Source: Thermoanaerobaculum aquaticum
Lineage (GTDB): Bacteria; Acidobacteriota; Thermoanaerobaculia; Thermoanaerobaculales; Thermoanaerobaculaceae
Assembly (NCBI RefSeq): GCF_000687145.1
Contig: NZ_JMFG01000022.1
Location: forward strand, 1-50,215
Reading direction: 5' to 3'
DNA: 50,215 bases
Shown: positions 1 through 8,928 of the stretch, in pieces
Position numbering within the stretch: the first letter of the stretch is position 1
Layout of the letters: each line of letters opens with the position of its first letter
The notes under the pieces: generated by a model
Told to the model about the DNA's origin: nothing
Databases searched by the model: none
The model's input: only the letters and a program-made list of their open reading frames with translations
Made by a program: the position numbers and the translations under genes

Positions 1-507
1 GCACGTGGGGATGGACCGACCACATTCATCATGTCGGCTACGGTGCTTTGGGAGTCCCCACGCACGTGGGGATGGACCGAAATCTCTGAGGCCAAATATG
101 AGCAGCTCCAGGGAGTCCCCACGCACGTGGGGATGGACCGACCATCGCGGGGCGCAGGATGATAGGCGGCTGGGAGTCCCCACGCACGTGGGGATGGACC
201 GGACCCGCAAACCAAAGCGGCGTATAAATTTAGGAGTCCCCACGCACGTGGGGATGGACCGGTCGTGGCCACCCCCTTGTGCGCCGCCCGTGCGGAGTCC
301 CCACGCACGTGGGGATGGACCGGCGTTGCTGGGCATGGTGGAGGCCATGGAGGCGGAGTCCCCACGCACGTGGGGATGGACCGCGAAAAGCCCTCGCCCC
401 GGTGCATGTGCCAGTGGAGTCCCCACGCACGTGGGGATGGACCGCGCGAGACCGAGGCCATCATCGAAAAGATGAAGCGGAGTCCCCACGCACGTGGGGG
501 CAGCGCC
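1..507 (+). CRISPR. Type I-E-like CRISPR array, trailing end (9 repeats, 8 spacers)
   Basis: A 29-base repeat beginning GGAGTCCCCACG and ending GTGGGGATGGACCG recurs at 51, 112, 173, 233, 294, 355 and 416. A partial copy sits at 1-18 (cut by the window edge) and a decayed copy at 479-507. Spacers are 32, 32, 32, 31, 32, 32, 32 and 34 bases. The repeat holds a TCCCCACG/CGTGGGGA palindrome and ends like the E. coli type I-E repeat (GGGGATAAACCG), which sets both subtype and plus-strand orientation. The last repeat keeps only its first 21 bases and then diverges, as expected at the leader-distal end, so leader and cas genes should lie to the left, outside the window. Short reading frames through the array are repeat translations, not genes. 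Confidence 0.97.
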
Positions 508-510
508 ACC

Positions 511-539
511 TTGACACGCCGGAAGGGCGGGCCTAGTAT
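511..539 (+). promoter_or_regulatory. Sigma-70 promoter of the TPP-riboswitch/receptor transcript
   Basis: TTGACA (511-516), a 17-base spacer and TAGTAT (534-539) form a near-consensus housekeeping promoter. It begins only three bases after the decayed final CRISPR repeat. Predicted transcription start is near 546, about 30 bases before the riboswitch P1 strand. Confidence 0.85.
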
Positions 540-558
540 GCTTTTGGTTCTTTGAAAG

Positions 559-573
559 CTCACGAAACGTGAG
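559..573 (+). other. Short 5'-leader hairpin before the riboswitch
   Basis: CTCACG-AAA-CGTGAG is a perfect 6-bp stem with a 3-base loop, between the predicted transcription start and the riboswitch P1 helix. No U-run follows it, so it is not an intrinsic terminator. It may stabilise the 5' end or help fold the leader. Role unknown. Confidence 0.5.
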
Positions 574-576
574 GCA

Positions 577-743
<167 letters not shown>

Positions 744-803
744 GCCGAGGCGCCAAACCACCTCGACCTCTTTTCCCCCGCCTGCCCGGGGGAGGAGGAA
801 ACC

Positions 804-3206
804 ATGAGAAAGGTTGTTTTGGCGCTTTTTTTGTTGGTCACCACCACCCTCCCGACGGCGGCGGCGGAGCTCAAAGGGCGCGTGCTCGCCAGCGATACCG
901 GCAAACCACTGGCCGGGGCCAAGCTGGAGGTGCGCGAGCTGGGGCTTTCCGCCACCACCGACGGGCAAGGCCAGTTCGTGCTGGAGGTGGGGGCGCAAGC
1001 CCAGCTCACCCTGGTGGTGACGTACCCGGGGTATTACCCCGTAAACCAGCGGGTCACCTTGCCCGCCCCGGCGCTGGAGCTTTCGCTGGCGCCGGTGAGG
1101 CCGTTTACCGAGCAGGTGGAGGTGAGGGCCAGCCGCGCCCAAACTGGCAAGGACCCCGCCACCTTCACCAACCTGCCCAGGGAGCGCATTGAGGAAAGCT
1201 ACTACGGGCAGGACCCCGCCATGCTTTTGGCAGCCACGGTGCCGGGGTTTTTTGCCTACAACGACAACGGCCACGGCATCGGCTACAGCTACTTCACCAT
1301 TCGCGGTTTTGGCCAGGCCCGCACCCGAGTGAGCCTTAACGGCGCTCCCCTCAACGACGCCGAGTCGGGCGAGCTGTTCTTCATTGACCTGGCCGATTTT
1401 CTGGCCACCGCCGGGGACATTCAGGTGCAGCGCGGTGTTTTCGGGCTTTCGGGGATGGGAGGCGCGGTGGACATCACCACCGCCCCCGCCAGCATGGAGC
1501 CTTCCTTCCAGTTGCACCTGGGGGCCGGCTCTTACAACACCCAGAGGCTCACGTTGCGCTACGACTCGGGCCTGGTGGGCGGACAGTGGGCCCTTACCGC
1601 CCGCTACTCCAAGATCACTACCGATGGCTACCGCGACCAGTCCTGGGTGGACATGTGGAACTACTTTTTCTCCTTAAGCCACTTCGGCCAGCGCTCCCGC
1701 ACCCGGCTGGTGCTCTTCGGGGGTCCCGAGCAAACCCACCTGGCGTACTACGGCATCCCCAAGTCGGTGCTGGAAGGTGGGCGCACCGGAAATGCGGATA
1801 GGGACCGTAAGTTCAACCCCCTGACCTACCCCGGAGAAATTGACAACTTCCACCAGCCCCATTTCCAGCTAATTTCCGAGCTGCGGCTTTCCCCCAACAC
1901 CGAACTCACGCAAACGTTTTACCTGTTCCAGGGGGACGGCTACTACGATCAGTTCAAGACCAACCGCAAGCTGGTGGAGTACAACCTGCCCAACATCACG
2001 TTGCCCGACGGCACCGTCATCCGCCGCACCGACCTGGTGCGCCGGCGCACGGTGGACGAGTGGGATGCCGGCTGGGTGCCTACCCTTTCCTGGCAAAAGG
2101 GCAACTGGGCGCTGGAGCTGGCCGGTGAGCTGCGCCTCCACAAGGCCCACCACTACGGGCAGGTGACCTGGGCCCAGTACTACCCGCCGGGCGTTCCCCC
2201 CAACCGCCGCTACTACGACTACCAGGTGGACAAGCAGAGCTCAGCTCTTCGCCTCAAGGCCTCGTACAGGCTTACCGATGACCTCCTGGCGGTAGCCGGT
2301 TTGGGCTACGCCCATCACCGCTACGAGCTTTCCAAGGACCGGCTCAAGGGGCAGGCCTTTACCGACAACTTTGACTTCCTGCTGCCGCAAGCGGGGCTTT
2401 TGTGGCGGGTGAAGGAAGGGCAGGAGGCTTATCTCAACGTGGCCCGGGGCATGCGGGAGCCCAACTTCCGCCAGCTTTACGACCCCCAGGACTACTACGG
2501 CACCCGGGCGTACCTGGACCCCGAGGACGTGTGGGACTGGGAGGCCGGCTACCGCCTGCGGGGCGAGCGCTTTTCCGCCCGCGTTAACGCTTTTTACATG
2601 CGCTTTGCCAACGAAATCGTGTGGGCCGGCGCTCTCGATGACAGCGGCGTGCCCATTTACGGCAACGGCGCGCGCTCGGTGCACAAGGGCCTGGAGCTGG
2701 AGGGGAGCTGGTCGCCTTCACCCAACTTTGGTGTGGATGCGGCGCTCACGCTTTCCCGCAACACCTTTACCCGCTACCGCGAGTACGGCTATGACGGCAC
2801 GTTCACCTCTTACGACGGCAACCGCATTGCCGGCTATCCCGACACGCTGCTGCTGGTCACCGCCCGCGGCCAGCTGGCGGGCTTCCAGGCCGCCCTTACC
2901 CTGCGGGCCGTGGACCGCTTTTACCTGGACAACACCCAGGACAACCGCAAGAACCCCGAGGCCCGCCGCCAGCCGGGCTACGTGCCGCTGGTGAACCCTG
3001 GCTTTGCGGTGGTGGACCTCACCCTCCGCCGCCCGCTGCCGGAGCTGGCCACCACCCTGGGGCTTTCTCAGCTCGGTGCGGAGCTCCGGGTGAACAACCT
3101 CCTGGACAAGAAGTACACCGCCTTTGGCTACGTGGACTACGGGGAGCCACAGTTCATCCCCGCAGCCCCGCGGCATTACTACCTGGGCTTCAGTTTGGGC
3201 CTTTGA
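804..3206 (+). CDS. TonB-dependent outer-membrane receptor, probable thiamine (precursor) uptake
   Basis: An 800-residue outer-membrane receptor. A signal peptide (about 1-22, MRKVVLALFLLVTTTLPTAA) leads into a carboxypeptidase-regulatory-like beta-sandwich (about 24-105), then the TonB plug (about 120-235, with the FTIRGFGQARTRVSLNGAPL segment) and an aromatic-rich 22-strand-type barrel to the C-terminus (HYYLGFSLGL). The ATG at 804 is chosen because GGAGGAGG lies just upstream and the signal peptide starts there; an in-frame extension back to 615 would run through the riboswitch. It is the only gene between the TPP riboswitch and a strong terminator, so it is a single-gene transcript repressed by TPP. 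Thiamine-regulated receptors of this kind (OMR1-like) are known in Bacteroidetes. The substrate is inferred from the riboswitch, not from the protein. Confidence 0.93.
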   Translation: MRKVVLALFLLVTTTLPTAAAELKGRVLASDTGKPLAGAKLEVRELGLSATTDGQGQFVLEVGAQAQLTLVVTYPGYYPVNQRVTLPAPALELSLAPVRPFTEQVEVRASRAQTGKDPATFTNLPRERIEESYYGQDPAMLLAATVPGFFAYNDNGHGIGYSYFTIRGFGQARTRVSLNGAPLNDAESGELFFIDLADFLATAGDIQVQRGVFGLSGMGGAVDITTAPASMEPSFQLHLGAGSYNTQRLTLRYDSGLVGGQWALTARYSKITTDGYRDQSWVDMWNYFFSLSHFGQRSRTRLVLFGGPEQTHLAYYGIPKSVLEGGRTGNADRDRKFNPLTYPGEIDNFHQPHFQLISELRLSPNTELTQTFYLFQGDGYYDQFKTNRKLVEYNLPNITLPDGTVIRRTDLVRRRTVDEWDAGWVPTLSWQKGNWALELAGELRLHKAHHYGQVTWAQYYPPGVPPNRRYYDYQVDKQSSALRLKASYRLTDDLLAVAGLGYAHHRYELSKDRLKGQAFTDNFDFLLPQAGLLWRVKEGQEAYLNVARGMREPNFRQLYDPQDYYGTRAYLDPEDVWDWEAGYRLRGERFSARVNAFYMRFANEIVWAGALDDSGVPIYGNGARSVHKGLELEGSWSPSPNFGVDAALTLSRNTFTRYREYGYDGTFTSYDGNRIAGYPDTLLLVTARGQLAGFQAALTLRAVDRFYLDNTQDNRKNPEARRQPGYVPLVNPGFAVVDLTLRRPLPELATTLGLSQLGAELRVNNLLDKKYTAFGYVDYGEPQFIPAAPRHYYLGFSLGL

Positions 3207-3228
3207 CCTCCTCACCCTTCTGTACGAC

Positions 3229-3256
3229 CCGGGGCCGCAAGGCCCCGGTTTTTTTT
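3229..3256 (+). terminator. Intrinsic terminator of the receptor gene
   Basis: CCGGGGCC-GCAA-GGCCCCGG is a perfect 8-bp GC stem with a 4-base loop, followed at once by eight T (3249-3256). It lies 23 bases past the receptor stop. On the minus strand no T-run follows, so it should not serve the convergent tricorn operon. Confidence 0.95.
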
Positions 3257-3301
3257 AGCCGCAGGCCAGGCCTGAAAAACCCTCTTTTCGCTGCTGCCCA
3301 G

Positions 3302-6300
3302 CTACCACGGCAGGTCCCTGGGATCGGCGGGGAGCTGGGCCAAAAGCACCTCCACCGCTCTGGCCAGCTGGGCGTCGTTCTCCTTGTCCAAATCCTGCTG
3401 GGGCGGTTGGAAAACCAAAACGTCGGGTTCACAGCCCTGGCGCTCCATGTTGATCCCCGAACCCGCCACGTACCAGCCGCGGAAAGGCAAACGCACGAAG
3501 GAACCGTCAATTAAGCGGGTGCCACCGGTAGAAATTACCGCCCCAAAGGTGGTCATGCCCACCAGCGGCCCGCGTTTTAAGGTCTTGAACGCCCAGGAGA
3601 AGATTTCGGCGTTGGAGTAGCTGGCTTCGTCGCAAAGGGCTGCCGCCGGGCGCGTCCACGCCGGCAACGGCAGGCGGTCCTGGGGGTAACCGCGAAGGGA
3701 CGGGTCCATGCCCCGGGGGACGGTCCAGGCGTGCCGCTTCACGTTGAGGATGGCCATGAGGTAATCGGTGGTCCAGCCGCCGCCGTTGTTGCGCACGTCA
3801 ATTAAAAGCCCCTGCTTGCCGGACGCGGCGGCAAACAGCTCCCGCTGGAACTCCTCCAGGGAAGGCGCGTCCATGCCTTGAATGTGGATGTAGCCCAGCT
3901 TGCCGCCGGAAAGCTTCTCCACGATGGCCCGCCGCTCCTTCACCCAGGCACGGTAGCGGGCCTGCCGCACCTCGTCCAAGCTGGCCGGTTTAACGGTAAC
4001 CTCCCGCTCCCCCGCCGGGTTTTTCACCGTGAGCCTCACCGGGTGGCCCACCATGCCTTCCAGAAGCGCGAAGAAGTTGCGCTGGGCGTTCACGGGTTCG
4101 CCGTTCACCGCCAGGATGCGGTCCCCCACCTTAAGGCCCACGTCCTCCCGGGCCGCAGGGGTATCCTCCAGCACTTCGGTAACGATCACACCCAGGCCGT
4201 CGGCAGCGGGCTCCACCTCCACACCCAGCACGCCGGTTTGCACCGGCTCCCCCCGTTCGTTGCGGCGGAAGCCCATGTGGGAGGCGTTGAGCTCCCCCAG
4301 CATCCAGTTCACCACCTGCTCGAAATCGCGGTCGGCAAAGGCCACATCGCTGAGCTTCTGGTAGCGCTCACCGATGGCCCGCCAGTTGTAACCGTGGAAG
4401 TGCGGATCGTAGAAGTTGCGATCCAGCTCCCGCCAGGCTTCCTGGAACACCTGGGCGCGCAAAGCCCTCCGCGACACGGTAAAGAGCGCCTCAAACTTCA
4501 CCGGGTCCCCCGGTTTGCCTTCCAGATTCACGCTTTCCACCGTGCCCTTGGCCCCCCGGTACAGAACCAGCTTGCCCTCCTTGAGGAAGGCCAACTGCGA
4601 GGGCCGGGCGTCCGACTCGGTGAGGCGCTTGAGCTCCTTCCCGTCAAACCGCACCTTGTAGAGGTCCCGTTGGCCATCGGGCTCGGCCACAAAAACCACG
4701 GTGCGGGCATCGCTGGCCACCACAAACTCGCCCTCGTCACCCGGAAGCTCCGTGACCGCCCGGGCCCGCTCGTTGATGCCCGGAAAGTCAATGCGCACCG
4801 TGACTTTTTTTTCGCCCTTGGCCTCATCCTTCTTGGCCGCCTTGTCTTCCTCCTCGAAGAGCGCTACCCATTGCTCCGGCGTTCGCTCGTGGTCGGCCTT
4901 GGTGAGGTACACCGCCCACAGGTCGAAGGTGCGCTCGTGCCGACGGGAAAGCCAGTAGAGACGCCGGCCGTCCGGGGACCATACGGGGTTGCGGTCCTCG
5001 TCCGGGTGCTGGCTCACGTTTACCGCCTGCCCGCCGGCCACGGGGATGATGAAGATATCGGTGTTGAAGTGCTCGTCGTCGCGGGAAAAGGCAATCCACT
5101 GGCTATCCGGGGAAAAGGCAAACTCCACGTCCCCCCAGTGGGTGAAAAGCGTCCTGGGGTTGCGGCCGGAAAGCTCGGCGACCGTGAGGTTCCCCTTCCC
5201 CACCAGGTACGCCAGGAGCTTGCCGTCGGGGGAAACCCGCGGCTTGCGCTCGTCTTCATCGGACGCGGTCAACCGCTCCTCCCGGAACGAGGTGGCCTTC
5301 ACGAAGGAGCTGCCGCTGGCCGGCTCCGCTCGGAAGAGGTCGTACTGGCCAAAGCGGTCGGAAGCGTAAAAGAGGGCTTTGCCATCGGGGGTCCAGGTCA
5401 CATCCCTTTCCCACGCCGGCGTGTGGGTCACCCGCACCGTGACCGGCCCGGAAATGGCGGAAAGCTCCTTGCTCCTCCTGGCCGTGACGTACACGTCCCC
5501 GCGCACCACCAGGGCCACCTGGCTGCCGTCGGGAGAGGGCACCACCTCTGAGGCTTGATCCCGCAGCACTGCCCGCTCCATGTCGTCTTCCAGCGCGTCG
5601 GTGGCCACCTCCACCGCCAGGCGCCGGGGCTCGCCGCCACTGGCGGAAACCACGTAAAGCCCATCGCCAAACTCGTAGGCCACGATGGCCCCGTTGGCCG
5701 AGGCCTTGGGGTAGCGCACGTCCCCGCCCTGGTGGTGGGTGAGCTGCGTGAGCTTGCGGTCGGCGAGGTTCAGGCGGAACACGTTGCGGTCATCGCCACC
5801 GTTGTCCGAACGGAAAATCAACGCGTCGCTACCGGCCCAGGAGACGTGATCCTCATCCCACAGGGTTTCGGTAAGCCTCACCAGGTTTCCGGTTTGCAGC
5901 TCCAAAAGCCAGAGGTCGCGGTTGGCCGAACCCCGGTAATGCCGGCGGCTGTCCGGGGTGCTACCGCGTACCAGGGCGAGAAAACGCCCATCCGGCGAGG
6001 GCACCGCCTCCAGGGCGAGGATCTTCGTGAGCAGCTTTTCGGTGCCCCCGGTGACCGCCACGGTGTAGACGGTGTTTTTGCGGTTCCACGCCTCATGGCG
6101 GCGGGAAACGAACACTACCCCGGAGCCCTGGAAGCCCTGGGGAATGTCGGCCGCTTCGTGGAAGGTCAAACGCTTGGTCCTCCCTTCGGGCCAGGACAAC
6201 AGCAGCACGTCGTCGCTGCCCTCCCGATCGGAAGCAAAAGCCAAAAAGCGCCCGCTGGCATCCCAAACGGCGCCCCAGTCGTAGCCGGGGTCGGCGGTGA

Positions 6301-6469
6301 GCCGCTGGGCTCGCCCCCCCTGGGCGGGCACCGCCCACAGGTCGCCCTGCCAGCTAAAAACCACCGTTTGCCCATCCGGCGAAGGGGCCGGGAAACGGGC
6401 CAACCGCACCTCTTCACCGTGAACCGCCACTGCCAATCCAACCGTAAGAACTCCGGCTAAAAAGCGCAT
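3302..6469 (-). CDS. Tricorn-like S41 family serine protease
   Basis: A 1055-residue protein matching the tricorn protease plan. A short hydrophobic N-terminus (MRFLAGVLTVGLAVAVHG), a probable export signal, is followed by a long series of WD40/PD40 beta-propeller blades (about 25-640; repeated SPDG and WSPDGRRLYW-type motifs), a C1 helical domain, a PDZ domain (about 765-850) and the S41 catalytic domain. Catalytic elements seen are the Ser-His pair in NASHMGF, the nucleophile in ASYSNAEIF (about residue 950) and a late Glu in NMERQGCEPDV. The residue after the predicted nucleophile is Asn. Tricorn-type enzymes degrade oligopeptides. ATG 6469 has GGAGGG upstream, and an extension to 6655 would run into the preceding gene. 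It starts two bases after the stop of the patatin-like gene, so it is the last gene of a three-gene operon. Confidence 0.93.
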   Translation of the reverse strand: MRFLAGVLTVGLAVAVHGEEVRLARFPAPSPDGQTVVFSWQGDLWAVPAQGGRAQRLTADPGYDWGAVWDASGRFLAFASDREGSDDVLLLSWPEGRTKRLTFHEAADIPQGFQGSGVVFVSRRHEAWNRKNTVYTVAVTGGTEKLLTKILALEAVPSPDGRFLALVRGSTPDSRRHYRGSANRDLWLLELQTGNLVRLTETLWDEDHVSWAGSDALIFRSDNGGDDRNVFRLNLADRKLTQLTHHQGGDVRYPKASANGAIVAYEFGDGLYVVSASGGEPRRLAVEVATDALEDDMERAVLRDQASEVVPSPDGSQVALVVRGDVYVTARRSKELSAISGPVTVRVTHTPAWERDVTWTPDGKALFYASDRFGQYDLFRAEPASGSSFVKATSFREERLTASDEDERKPRVSPDGKLLAYLVGKGNLTVAELSGRNPRTLFTHWGDVEFAFSPDSQWIAFSRDDEHFNTDIFIIPVAGGQAVNVSQHPDEDRNPVWSPDGRRLYWLSRRHERTFDLWAVYLTKADHERTPEQWVALFEEEDKAAKKDEAKGEKKVTVRIDFPGINERARAVTELPGDEGEFVVASDARTVVFVAEPDGQRDLYKVRFDGKELKRLTESDARPSQLAFLKEGKLVLYRGAKGTVESVNLEGKPGDPVKFEALFTVSRRALRAQVFQEAWRELDRNFYDPHFHGYNWRAIGERYQKLSDVAFADRDFEQVVNWMLGELNASHMGFRRNERGEPVQTGVLGVEVEPAADGLGVIVTEVLEDTPAAREDVGLKVGDRILAVNGEPVNAQRNFFALLEGMVGHPVRLTVKNPAGEREVTVKPASLDEVRQARYRAWVKERRAIVEKLSGGKLGYIHIQGMDAPSLEEFQRELFAAASGKQGLLIDVRNNGGGWTTDYLMAILNVKRHAWTVPRGMDPSLRGYPQDRLPLPAWTRPAAALCDEASYSNAEIFSWAFKTLKRGPLVGMTTFGAVISTGGTRLIDGSFVRLPFRGWYVAGSGINMERQGCEPDVLVFQPPQQDLDKENDAQLARAVEVLLAQLPADPRDLPW

Positions 6470-6471
6470 GC

Positions 6472-7305
6472 TTACCCTCCCTGTTGCGCGCCGACGAAGC
6501 GGCCAAACTCCACCATGAGGGAGACCAGCTCGGCGTTGTGCTCCACCGGCAGCGGGTACTCCACCCCCAACAAAGCCCCATCCCGCCGGGTAAAAGCCGC
6601 GTACTGCTCCTGGGTGGGGGCAAAGACCTGCAACCCAGAACGTTGGCCAGCCCACCGCGTCACGGTCAAGGCGGCGGCAATTTCCTCCCGCCGTTGCACG
6701 GTGGCCAAAAGGGCGTTACCGAGGCCCGGCCGCTCCACCGCTGGCCACGGAAACCCACACACCACGTCCACCTCCGGCGAGGAAAGCGGCGGGAAATCCA
6801 GCTCCGCACAGGCCCCTACTCCACCCCAAAGGCCAGCAGCCGGCGGGAAGCCCCAGGGGAAAGCCGCTGCCTCGGAAAGCCTCCCGCCGTGGGTGAGCTC
6901 CCTCCAGCCCCTCTGGCCGGAGGCCAGGTCTTCCGTGCAAAGCCAAAGCTTGACCCTTCCCGCCAGGGCCGTTTCCGGGGCCAGGTACTCCCCCAGGGCC
7001 GCCGGGGAAAGCCACCCGGAAAGGCGGAAAGGATCGGGCAGCAGCAGGAAACCCTCGTTGAGACCCTCGCGGGCGTAGGCCAAGGCCGGACGGAACAACG
7101 CCGCCCCCTCCTGGGCCAGACGCAAAAAGCGCCGGGCCGCCTCCTCGGCTTCTCCGGCCAGAGCCAAAAGCGCCACCTGCGCCGCAAGCCCAGCAGCGGC
7201 AGCTTCCCCCCACCGGCGGCCGGAAGCGGTAAGCTGCGCCACCACCCCGGCGCAAAAGGCCGCCTGGGCTCCATCCGCCAAAACCACCAGGCCCCGGGAG
7301 CTCAC
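6472..7305 (-). CDS. Patatin-like protein lacking catalytic residues (pseudoenzyme)
   Basis: 277 residues with the outline of a patatin phospholipase but a ruined active site. The N-terminus GLVVLADGAQAAFCAGVVAQ resembles the patatin strand and oxyanion segment. Where GxSxG is expected there is GLAAQ (39-43), so Ser is replaced by Ala41. Further on, AAAFPWGFPPA followed by LWGGV resembles the ASSAVPG...LDGGV block of intact patatins, with the catalytic Asp position occupied by Trp160. The final VDVVCGFPW matches the following core strand. GTG 7305 overlaps the upstream stop by four bases (GTGA) and has GAGGGGGG before it. It sits between a membrane-anchored unknown and tricorn. A non-catalytic scaffold or lipid-binding role is possible. 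The fold assignment rests on these motif correspondences. Confidence 0.7.
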   Translation of the reverse strand: MSSRGLVVLADGAQAAFCAGVVAQLTASGRRWGEAAAAGLAAQVALLALAGEAEEAARRFLRLAQEGAALFRPALAYAREGLNEGFLLLPDPFRLSGWLSPAALGEYLAPETALAGRVKLWLCTEDLASGQRGWRELTHGGRLSEAAAFPWGFPPAAGLWGGVGACAELDFPPLSSPEVDVVCGFPWPAVERPGLGNALLATVQRREEIAAALTVTRWAGQRSGLQVFAPTQEQYAAFTRRDGALLGVEYPLPVEHNAELVSLMVEFGRFVGAQQGG

Positions 7306-8426
7306 GGTGCCCCCCTCACCACCCGGCGCAGCTCCAGGCTGCGGGTTGCGGCAGCCACTTCACCCAAGGTCAAAAGCCGGGGGGGCTGCATCCACGCCAG
7401 AAGCACGGTGTCTGGAAAGTCCAGGGTGCCGTTGCCGTCATCGGCCCACAGCACCGCCCACCGCCCGGACCAGCTCACCGCATCCCCGGGAAGCACATCG
7501 TTCCGCCAACGCAAAGGCCGCCCACCCTCCGAAAGCCAGAGCCCATCCCCCACCACCAACCGCTGCGGCGGTCCCCACGGCTCCGCCAGGGGATCCCCCA
7601 CCGCCGCCAGGGCCGCCACCGCCTGGGGGGTCATGATCAGGTGCCGCACCACCAGCTCCCGGGGGGAAAGGGGCAGGGGCCAACCGGGGCCGCCCTCGGG
7701 CCAAACCCCCGGTGCAAAGCTAAAAACCCCACGGCGAAAGGCCAGGCTCACCCTGGGGTTCACGCCTTCCGGAACCTCGGCCAACCGCCAGAGAGCGGGA
7801 ACCTCCGCCACCTCCCTGGCCCCCGGGGAGGAAACGCTGGCCCAGGGGAGAAGGTCCTGCGGGCGGGCGTAGGCACCCACCTTGACCTTGAAGCGGGTCA
7901 CACCCCCAATTAAGGTGTTGCCGGCCACGGGCTGGGTGAGGAAGTCGTCGTTGTGGGCTTCGCTGGTGACTGGCGCTTTGAGCTCGCTCCCCATTTCCGG
8001 GGCGGCAAACTCCCCGTACGCAAGCTTGTCAGCACTTCCGGCGTTGACGCCTTCCCAGCCGAAGAAAGCCGGCTCCAGCGTGAACCACTGGGCTTTCAAA
8101 AACCCATACGCCGAGGGCCAGGCGGCCAAAGGCTCCGGGTGCAGCTCCTGCCCTTGCCAGCGGACCTTGGGAAAGGGGCACAGAAAACGCGCCGGTTTTT
8201 TCCCCTGGCGAAACTGCAGCAACACACCGGCCCAGACCCGCTCCTGGGGTTGGCGCGGTCCCACGTCGTCGCTGGCCCACTCCTCACCCTCCACCCAGAA
8301 CACCACGGCAGCTTGCAGAAGCTGCGGGCGAAGACTCTCGTGCCGGCGCCAAAACGCCAAAACCGCGGCCACCAACAGGACCAGCACCGCTGCCACCAGC
8401 AAAACCCGGCGGGTGTCTTCGCTCAC
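7302..8426 (-). CDS. Membrane-anchored protein of unknown function
   Basis: 374 residues. GTG 8426 gives MSEDTRRVL followed by one strongly hydrophobic helix (about 8-28), then a soluble, Trp-rich, probably beta-rich periplasmic region with no recognised family. An anchor plus extracytoplasmic domain is the likely topology. A TACAAT box lies six bases before the GTG, so the mRNA is probably leaderless; upstream in-frame codons would run over this promoter and into the divergent yjbQ gene. It is first in an operon with the patatin-like and tricorn genes (4-base overlap, then a 2-base gap), which suggests a joint role with the protease. Function not assigned. Confidence 0.75.
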   Translation of the reverse strand: MSEDTRRVLLVAAVLVLLVAAVLAFWRRHESLRPQLLQAAVVFWVEGEEWASDDVGPRQPQERVWAGVLLQFRQGKKPARFLCPFPKVRWQGQELHPEPLAAWPSAYGFLKAQWFTLEPAFFGWEGVNAGSADKLAYGEFAAPEMGSELKAPVTSEAHNDDFLTQPVAGNTLIGGVTRFKVKVGAYARPQDLLPWASVSSPGAREVAEVPALWRLAEVPEGVNPRVSLAFRRGVFSFAPGVWPEGGPGWPLPLSPRELVVRHLIMTPQAVAALAAVGDPLAEPWGPPQRLVVGDGLWLSEGGRPLRWRNDVLPGDAVSWSGRWAVLWADDGNGTLDFPDTVLLAWMQPPRLLTLGEVAAATRSLELRRVVRGAP

Positions 8427-8432
8427 GGGCCC

Positions 8433-8438
8433 ATTGTA
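8433..8438 (-). promoter_or_regulatory. -10 box TACAAT, leaderless start of the 8426 gene
   Basis: TACAAT on the minus strand ends six bases before GTG 8426, so the predicted +1 is the start codon itself. No convincing -35 was seen. On the plus strand the overlapping TTGTAC (8435-8440) could serve as -35 for yjbQ with TACAGT (8460-8465), spacing 19; that is tentative. Confidence 0.65.
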
Positions 8439-8486
8439 CGTGGGCCTTGCCGGGTAAGTTACAGTTTGCAGGGAGGCAAAAGGCCC

Positions 8487-8903
8487 ATGAAGTCCTACAC
8501 CAAAACCCTGACGTTCCACACGCCCACCCGGGTGGCCTTCATCAACATCACCCCGGAGGTGGAAAAGGCCGTAGCCGAATCGGGGGTGCGGGAAGGGCTT
8601 TGCCTGGTGAACGCCATGCACATCACCGCCAGCGTCTTCATCAACGACGACGAACCGGGCTTGCACCGGGACTTCGCCCGCTGGCTGGAGGAGCTGGCCC
8701 CCCACGATGTGAAGCGGTGGGAACACAACCGCACCGGCGAGGACAACGGCGACGCCCACGCCAAAAGGCAAATCATGGGCCGCGAGGTGGTGGTGGCCAT
8801 CACCAACGGCCAACTGCACTTTGGCCCCTGGGAGCAGATCTTTTACGGCGAGTTCGATGGGCAAAGGCCCAAGCGGGTGCTCATCAAGATCATTGGCGAT
8901 TAG
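8487..8903 (+). CDS. yjbQ: YjbQ/UPF0047 family protein (secondary thiamine-phosphate synthase)
   Basis: 138 residues, full family length. The family signatures are present: [19 protein letters not shown] near residue 42, RHN-like [17 protein letters not shown], and [20 protein letters not shown] near the C-terminus. E. coli YjbQ shows weak thiamine-phosphate synthase activity, which gives the family its TIGR name; its normal role is not settled. ATG 8487 is preceded by GGGAGG at 8471. It diverges from the minus-strand tricorn operon and is followed 25 bases on by arsC. It is a second thiamine-linked gene in the window, though no riboswitch precedes it. Confidence 0.93.
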   Translation: MKSYTKTLTFHTPTRVAFINITPEVEKAVAESGVREGLCLVNAMHITASVFINDDEPGLHRDFARWLEELAPHDVKRWEHNRTGEDNGDAHAKRQIMGREVVVAITNGQLHFGPWEQIFYGEFDGQRPKRVLIKIIGD

Positions 8904-8928
8904 CTGATAAACTGTCCCGGGGGTTGAA

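Noticed and set aside
5-475. Open frames of 66-156 codons inside the first 540 bases
   Set aside because: They translate the CRISPR repeat again and again (the repeated SPHARGDGP and VPTHVGMDR peptides) and are not genes.
3229-3256. The receptor terminator as a terminator for the tricorn operon too
   Set aside because: On the minus strand the T-run lies before, not after, the stem, so it cannot work as an intrinsic terminator in that direction.
3878-5551. 557-codon plus-strand open frame opposite the tricorn gene
   Set aside because: It lies wholly antisense to a clear protease, has His/Pro/Arg/Gly-rich composition and no family motif. Such frames are common opposite high-GC genes.
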